19,383 nt of DNA from contig CALZJL010000008.1 in NCBI GenBank assembly GCA_945787625.1, forward strand, positions 1 through 19,383, written 5' to 3'. This stretch comes from an uncultured Prevotellaceae bacterium (lineage in GTDB: Bacteria; Bacteroidota; Bacteroidia; Bacteroidales; Bacteroidaceae). This document shows positions 15,706 through 19,383 of this stretch, one piece after another. Every line of letters starts with the position of its first letter. Position 1 is the stretch's first letter. The translations under genes were made by a program, and so were the position numbers. Below the pieces are notes generated by a model, which made no database searches, was not told where the DNA came from, and worked only from the letters and a program-made list of their open reading frames with translations.

Positions 15706-16796
15706 CTAAATCAAAATTGCGCCGGGCTTCGCGCTTGTTGCTGGTAAGCTCTGTAGCTGCTGCCAATATGGTCGCTGTGCTAATGTTGTGGGCGGTATGT
15801 CTCTCTACGAGGGTATCGCCTGTAGAGCACCCGTACGTCTCGCTCGCTGGCTTGGCGTTCCCCTTGATTCTGATGGTCAATGTGCTGTTTGTCATACCTT
15901 GGCTACTGATATCGAGACGTTGGCTGCTGATGCCTGTGCTGGGGGTAGGGCTGTGTTGGGGGTATGTCATGGATTATTGCCCAGTCAGTCTCGCATCAGT
16001 CCCTCAGGACGGAGACTACGTCAAGGTGCTGAGCTTCAATGTCTTCAACTTCAATTCGAATGGCGACACCGACGGCGATGCGAGCGCGGAGTATATATCG
16101 TGGAGCGATGCCGACATCATCTGTCTGCAAGAGTACAATGCAGGCTGCAATGCAGCGCGTCTCATGGAGTCTCATCTCGACTCTGCTGGATATGATATTG
16201 TGCGGGGCAATATGCTGATGATAGCCGCCAAGGGCGATATCTGCCTTACTGACGGCTATGATGGCTCGCCTAATGAGGGCAACGGCATACTGACGGCGAG
16301 AGTAGCATTGCACGGGGGAGATACGCTGTTCGTGTGCTGTGCACATCTTGAGAGCACGGGACTAAGCATAGAGGACAGAAGCGCATATCAAGAGGCCGTT
16401 GCCGACAAGGATCGGCACAAGCTCAAGGCCAGTGGCATGACGATGCTTCACAAGTTGGCAGACTCTTCGGCCGAGCGAGCCATGCAAGCAGCGACGCTCG
16501 ACAGCGTGGTCGCTGCTGCCAGAGGCTGCCCGACCATAGTGTGTGGAGATATGAATGAGACCCCAGTCTCGTATGTCGCACAACTGCTCTCGCGACGTCT
16601 GACCAACGCCTACTCAGCGAGTGGCAATGGGGTAGGAGTCTCATTCCGAGGCAAGGCATTCCCCGTCAGGATTGACCATATTTTTGTCAGTGAGGACTTT
16701 GTCCCAATCTACTCGTATGTAGATCAGAAAATCAATTCGTCTGACCATCATCCTATCGTCGCTTTTCTGCGAAGAACACCTATTTTAGACCGATAA
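15702..16796 (+). CDS. Membrane-anchored endonuclease/exonuclease/phosphatase family protein
   Basis: A 364-residue protein with two or three N-terminal membrane helices (about residues 12-95) and an EEP-fold phosphohydrolase domain facing outward. Catalytic-site elements are visible: LSFNVFNFN, CLQEYN with the metal ligand E144, CCAHLES, GDMN with D283 and N285, RIDHIFVS, and SDHHP with D348 and H349. The EEP fold covers nucleases, phosphoinositide and sphingomyelin phosphatases; the substrate cannot be read from sequence. The start is a TTG overlapping the rhomboid stop as TTGA. The first in-frame ATG lies 22 codons further on and would remove the basic N-terminus before helix 1, so TTG is preferred. 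Confidence 0.87.
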   Translation: MTKSKLRRASRLLLVSSVAAANMVAVLMLWAVCLSTRVSPVEHPYVSLAGLAFPLILMVNVLFVIPWLLISRRWLLMPVLGVGLCWGYVMDYCPVSLASVPQDGDYVKVLSFNVFNFNSNGDTDGDASAEYISWSDADIICLQEYNAGCNAARLMESHLDSAGYDIVRGNMLMIAAKGDICLTDGYDGSPNEGNGILTARVALHGGDTLFVCCAHLESTGLSIEDRSAYQEAVADKDRHKLKASGMTMLHKLADSSAERAMQAATLDSVVAAARGCPTIVCGDMNETPVSYVAQLLSRRLTNAYSASGNGVGVSFRGKAFPVRIDHIFVSEDFVPIYSYVDQKINSSDHHPIVAFLRRTPILDR

Positions 16797-16842
16797 TGTA
16801 TATTTTTACCAGCATTTTTAGGTTTTATTGGAAAAAAGGTTG

Positions 16843-16850
16843 TATATTTG
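16843..16850 (+). promoter_or_regulatory. Promoter (-7 box) for secDF
   Basis: TATATTTG matches TAnnTTTG and lies 57 nt before the secDF ATG. The -33 element is weak; T-rich GGTTTT at 16821-16826 is the best candidate at about the right distance. The 111-nt gap to the preceding gene is A/T-rich, and I see no strong terminator hairpin in it. Confidence 0.6.
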
Positions 16851-16907
16851 CGTGCTTTTTGACGTGAAATCGGGAAAAAACAATAAAAATAATAAATCTA
16901 CTAAACA

Positions 16908-19383
16908 ATGCAAAACAAAGGATTTGTGAAGTTTTTCGCAGTATTGCTGGCTTTGGTATGTATCTTCTATATGAGCTTCTCCGTAGTAGCTAACCACTAC
17001 GAGGGCAAGTACGAGGAGATGGTTGCCACAGAAGGGCAGGACGCGGCAGACCACTACATGGATTCGTTGCTCAACAACAAGATTTACCTCGGTACGTGGA
17101 CTCTCAAGGAGTGCCGCGAGATGGGAATTGGCTTGGGCCTCGACCTCAAGGGCGGTATGAACGTGATCCTCGAGGTCAGCGTACCTGATGTGGTCAAAGC
17201 GCTTGCAGACCACAAGGAAGAGACTGACGAGACTTTCCGTAAGGCCGTAGAGAATGCTACAAAGCAGGCCTCTCAGAGCCAGAGTGACTTTATTACCCTA
17301 TTCGTCAAGGAGTATAAAACGCTTGCTCCAGAGCGTAGTCTGGCAGAGTTGTTTGCCACACAGCAGTTGCGTGAGCAGGTCAACACCAAGAGCAGCGACA
17401 AGGAAGTAGAGTCAGTACTCCGCTCTGAGGTAAAGGCCGCTATCGACAATTCATATAACGTATTGCGCACGCGTATAGACCGTTTTGGTGTGGTTCAGCC
17501 CAATATCCAGACTCTTGAGGGTCAGGAGGGGCGTATCATGATCGAGATGCCAGGCGTCAAGGAGCCTGAGCGTGTGCGTAAGTTGTTACAAGGTTCGGCC
17601 AACCTCGAGTTTTGGGAGACGTACACCTGCTCAGAGGTGGCACAGTTCCTCGTACAGCTCGATACCAAGCTTGCAGCTGCCACCAATGGCGTAGAGGCAG
17701 AGACAACAGACTCTCTCGATACCGATACTGTGAGCGCAGAGACCACAGCCAAGAAGGCTGACCTCGCTTCGGTTATTGCCGGCACTGACAAGGCTCAGGA
17801 CGCCTCAAAGGCCGACATCGAAGCATTGCGCAAGCAGCACCCACTCTTGAGCCGTCTGCAGCTGATCAACGGTGGTGACAACTGCGTAGTAGGCTATGCC
17901 GCAAAGCGCGATATGGACGCAATATCCGAGCTACTCGAATCACCAGAGGCCAAGGCCGTGCTCCCCATAGATCTCCGCTTGAAGTGGGGTGTCAAGGGCG
18001 TAGGTCAAGGCGAAAATTCCAATATCCACGAACTCTATGCTATCAAGGTCACCGAGCGCAATGGGCGAGCACCGCTCGAAGGCGATGTAGTGACAGACGC
18101 CAAAGACGAGTTTGATCAAAACGGACGTCCGTGTGTGAGCATGAAGATGAACGTAGACGGAGCCCGTCGCTGGGCAGCGCTGACCAAGGCCAACTTGAAG
18201 CGTTGCGTGGCTATCGTACTCGACGACAATGTCTATTCAGCACCAGTCGTGCAGAGCGAAATCACAGGAGGCAACTCTTCAATCTCAGGCAACTTTACCA
18301 CCGAAGACACCCGCGACCTTGCCAACGTACTTAAGTCAGGCAAGATGCCCGCTCCAGCCAAGATTGTGAGCGAAGAGATTGTAGGACCTACTCTGGGAGC
18401 AGAGTCCATACGTCTCGGCGTGTGGTCATGCGTCATCGCATTCGTAGTGCTCATGGTCTATATGATATCAATGTATGGAGCAATACCAGGAATGGTTGCC
18501 AACGGAGCCCTGCTGCTCAACCTCTTCTTCACCATCGGTATACTCACCAGCTTCCAGGCTTCCCTCACCATGAGCGGTATCGCCGGTATGGTGCTTACCC
18601 TGGGTATGGCAGTCGATGCCAATGTGCTCATCTACGAGCGTACCAAGGAGGAGATGAAAGCAGGCAAGCGTGTACGTGAAGCTCTCGCTGCGGGCTACAG
18701 CAATGCTTTCAGCGCAATCTTTGACTCCAACCTGACCTCTATCATCACAGGTATCATACTCTACTATTTCGGTACAGGTCCCATCAAGGGCTTTGCTACC
18801 ACGCTCATCATCGGTATCATCGTCAGCTTCTTCACAGCAGTGTTCCTGACCCGTCTGGTCTACACAGCCATGATGGCTCGCGACAAGTGGCTCGGTCTGA
18901 AGTTTAAGACCCGTGTCGGCAACTTGCTCAGCTTCAAGGATCCCGCATACAAGTTTATGAGCGCATACAAGACCAGCTTTACCGTCTTCGGCATCTTGGT
19001 AGCCGTAGCACTGGTCGGTATGTTCGGACGTGGCTTCAGCAAGAGTATTGACTTCACAGGCGGACGCAACTTTGTGGTGATGTTCGACCAGCCCGTGACA
19101 GCAGCGCAAGCCAACAATCTGCTGACGGCAGCATTCCCCGAGAGCAACACCAATGCCATCGCTATCGGCACCGAGGGCAATAGCCTCCGTATCAGCACCA
19201 ACTACCGCATTGCCGAGGAAGGCATCGAGGTAGACAGCGAGATAGAAGAGAAGCTCTTCGAAGTCTTCAAGAACGGCGGCATGCTCGACAAGGATCTCAC
19301 CCTTGAGACTTTCATCAACCGCGACGAACGCGCTGGTGGCTCTATCGTCAGCAGCCAGAAGGTAGGTCCCTCTATCGCTGAGG
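16908..19383 (+). CDS. secDF: Protein translocase subunit SecDF fusion, 3' end cut by window
   Basis: The first 825 codons of a fused SecD-SecF protein, open to the last base. SecDF uses the proton gradient to pull exported proteins out of the SecYEG channel. A first membrane helix (about residues 8-28) leads into the SecD periplasmic region with GLDLKGGMNVILEV (D79). A low-complexity, Ala/Thr/Asp-rich insert lies at about 255-305. The SecD membrane block contains GMAVDANVLIYERTKEEM (D570). The SecF half begins near residue 680, with FSKSIDFTGGRNFVV (D715) marking its periplasmic domain. The ATG at 16908 is chosen because it directly precedes the first helix. SecD/SecF fusion is the standard Bacteroidota form. 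Confidence 0.96.
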   Translation, partial: MQNKGFVKFFAVLLALVCIFYMSFSVVANHYEGKYEEMVATEGQDAADHYMDSLLNNKIYLGTWTLKECREMGIGLGLDLKGGMNVILEVSVPDVVKALADHKEETDETFRKAVENATKQASQSQSDFITLFVKEYKTLAPERSLAELFATQQLREQVNTKSSDKEVESVLRSEVKAAIDNSYNVLRTRIDRFGVVQPNIQTLEGQEGRIMIEMPGVKEPERVRKLLQGSANLEFWETYTCSEVAQFLVQLDTKLAAATNGVEAETTDSLDTDTVSAETTAKKADLASVIAGTDKAQDASKADIEALRKQHPLLSRLQLINGGDNCVVGYAAKRDMDAISELLESPEAKAVLPIDLRLKWGVKGVGQGENSNIHELYAIKVTERNGRAPLEGDVVTDAKDEFDQNGRPCVSMKMNVDGARRWAALTKANLKRCVAIVLDDNVYSAPVVQSEITGGNSSISGNFTTEDTRDLANVLKSGKMPAPAKIVSEEIVGPTLGAESIRLGVWSCVIAFVVLMVYMISMYGAIPGMVANGALLLNLFFTIGILTSFQASLTMSGIAGMVLTLGMAVDANVLIYERTKEEMKAGKRVREALAAGYSNAFSAIFDSNLTSIITGIILYYFGTGPIKGFATTLIIGIIVSFFTAVFLTRLVYTAMMARDKWLGLKFKTRVGNLLSFKDPAYKFMSAYKTSFTVFGILVAVALVGMFGRGFSKSIDFTGGRNFVVMFDQPVTAAQANNLLTAAFPESNTNAIAIGTEGNSLRISTNYRIAEEGIEVDSEIEEKLFEVFKNGGMLDKDLTLETFINRDERAGGSIVSSQKVGPSIAE

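Noticed and set aside
18468..19109. Antisense frame of 213 codons, rich in His, Asp and Cys, opposite secDF
   Set aside because: It is a shadow of conserved SecDF codons. The composition comes from the complement of common Ala, Val and Met codons, and there is no promoter or family match.
1..19383. Mobile elements, CRISPR arrays, defence or secretion islands
   Set aside because: No transposase, integrase, regularly spaced repeats, att-like duplication or accessory gene was seen; every long + strand frame is a housekeeping gene or a known conserved family.

Overview
The window looks like a piece of a Bacteroidales chromosome (Bacteroidota, Bacteroides/Prevotella-like; the genus cannot be fixed from this sequence). 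The reasons are Bacteroidota-type promoters (-7 TAnnTTTG, a TTTG about 20 nt upstream, and almost no Shine-Dalgarno sequences), a fused SecDF, the DUF4271 + HemD-like + RnpA + YidD gene run, and a DUF3098 protein next to UppP. Every supported gene lies on the + strand. No phage, insertion sequence, CRISPR array, toxin-antitoxin pair or defence island is visible. This is core housekeeping DNA, and I do not see a previously undescribed multi-gene system in it.

Layout. (1) 1-1408: the 3' end of pflB (pyruvate formate-lyase) and its activase pflA, closed by a terminator that overlaps the next promoter. (2) 1409-2847: tyrS as its own unit. (3) 2905-3101: a short unit with a promoter, a UUCG-capped leader hairpin, tRNA-Gln(TTG) and a terminator. 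(4) 3131-12828: a tightly packed series miaB-ftsX-DUF3098-uppP-truB-queA-folK-metK-LOG family-DUF4271-hemD-rnpA-yidD. Gaps are small and ATGA overlaps are common, so it is probably one long or several nested transcription units, possibly re-entered at metK and hemD. (5) 12858-16796: a promoter followed by the translationally coupled trio dsbD-rhomboid-EEP phosphohydrolase. (6) 16843-19383: a promoter and secDF, cut by the window end.

How the genes fit together. Several enzymes use S-adenosylmethionine (PflA, MiaB, QueA), and MetK makes it. MiaB, TruB, QueA, RnpA, TyrRS and tRNA-Gln form a tRNA maturation, modification and charging theme. FtsX, UppP, YidD, DsbD, the rhomboid, DUF4271 and SecDF form an envelope and secretion theme.

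Points that merit a second look: GC skew flips sign between gene blocks although all genes point the same way; the metK leader partly resembles the SAM-II/SAM-V riboswitch core; the tyrS promoter is nested in the pflA terminator; a TACCTTTG box lies inside the DUF4271 gene ahead of hemD; and the LOG-family protein has altered signature residues.
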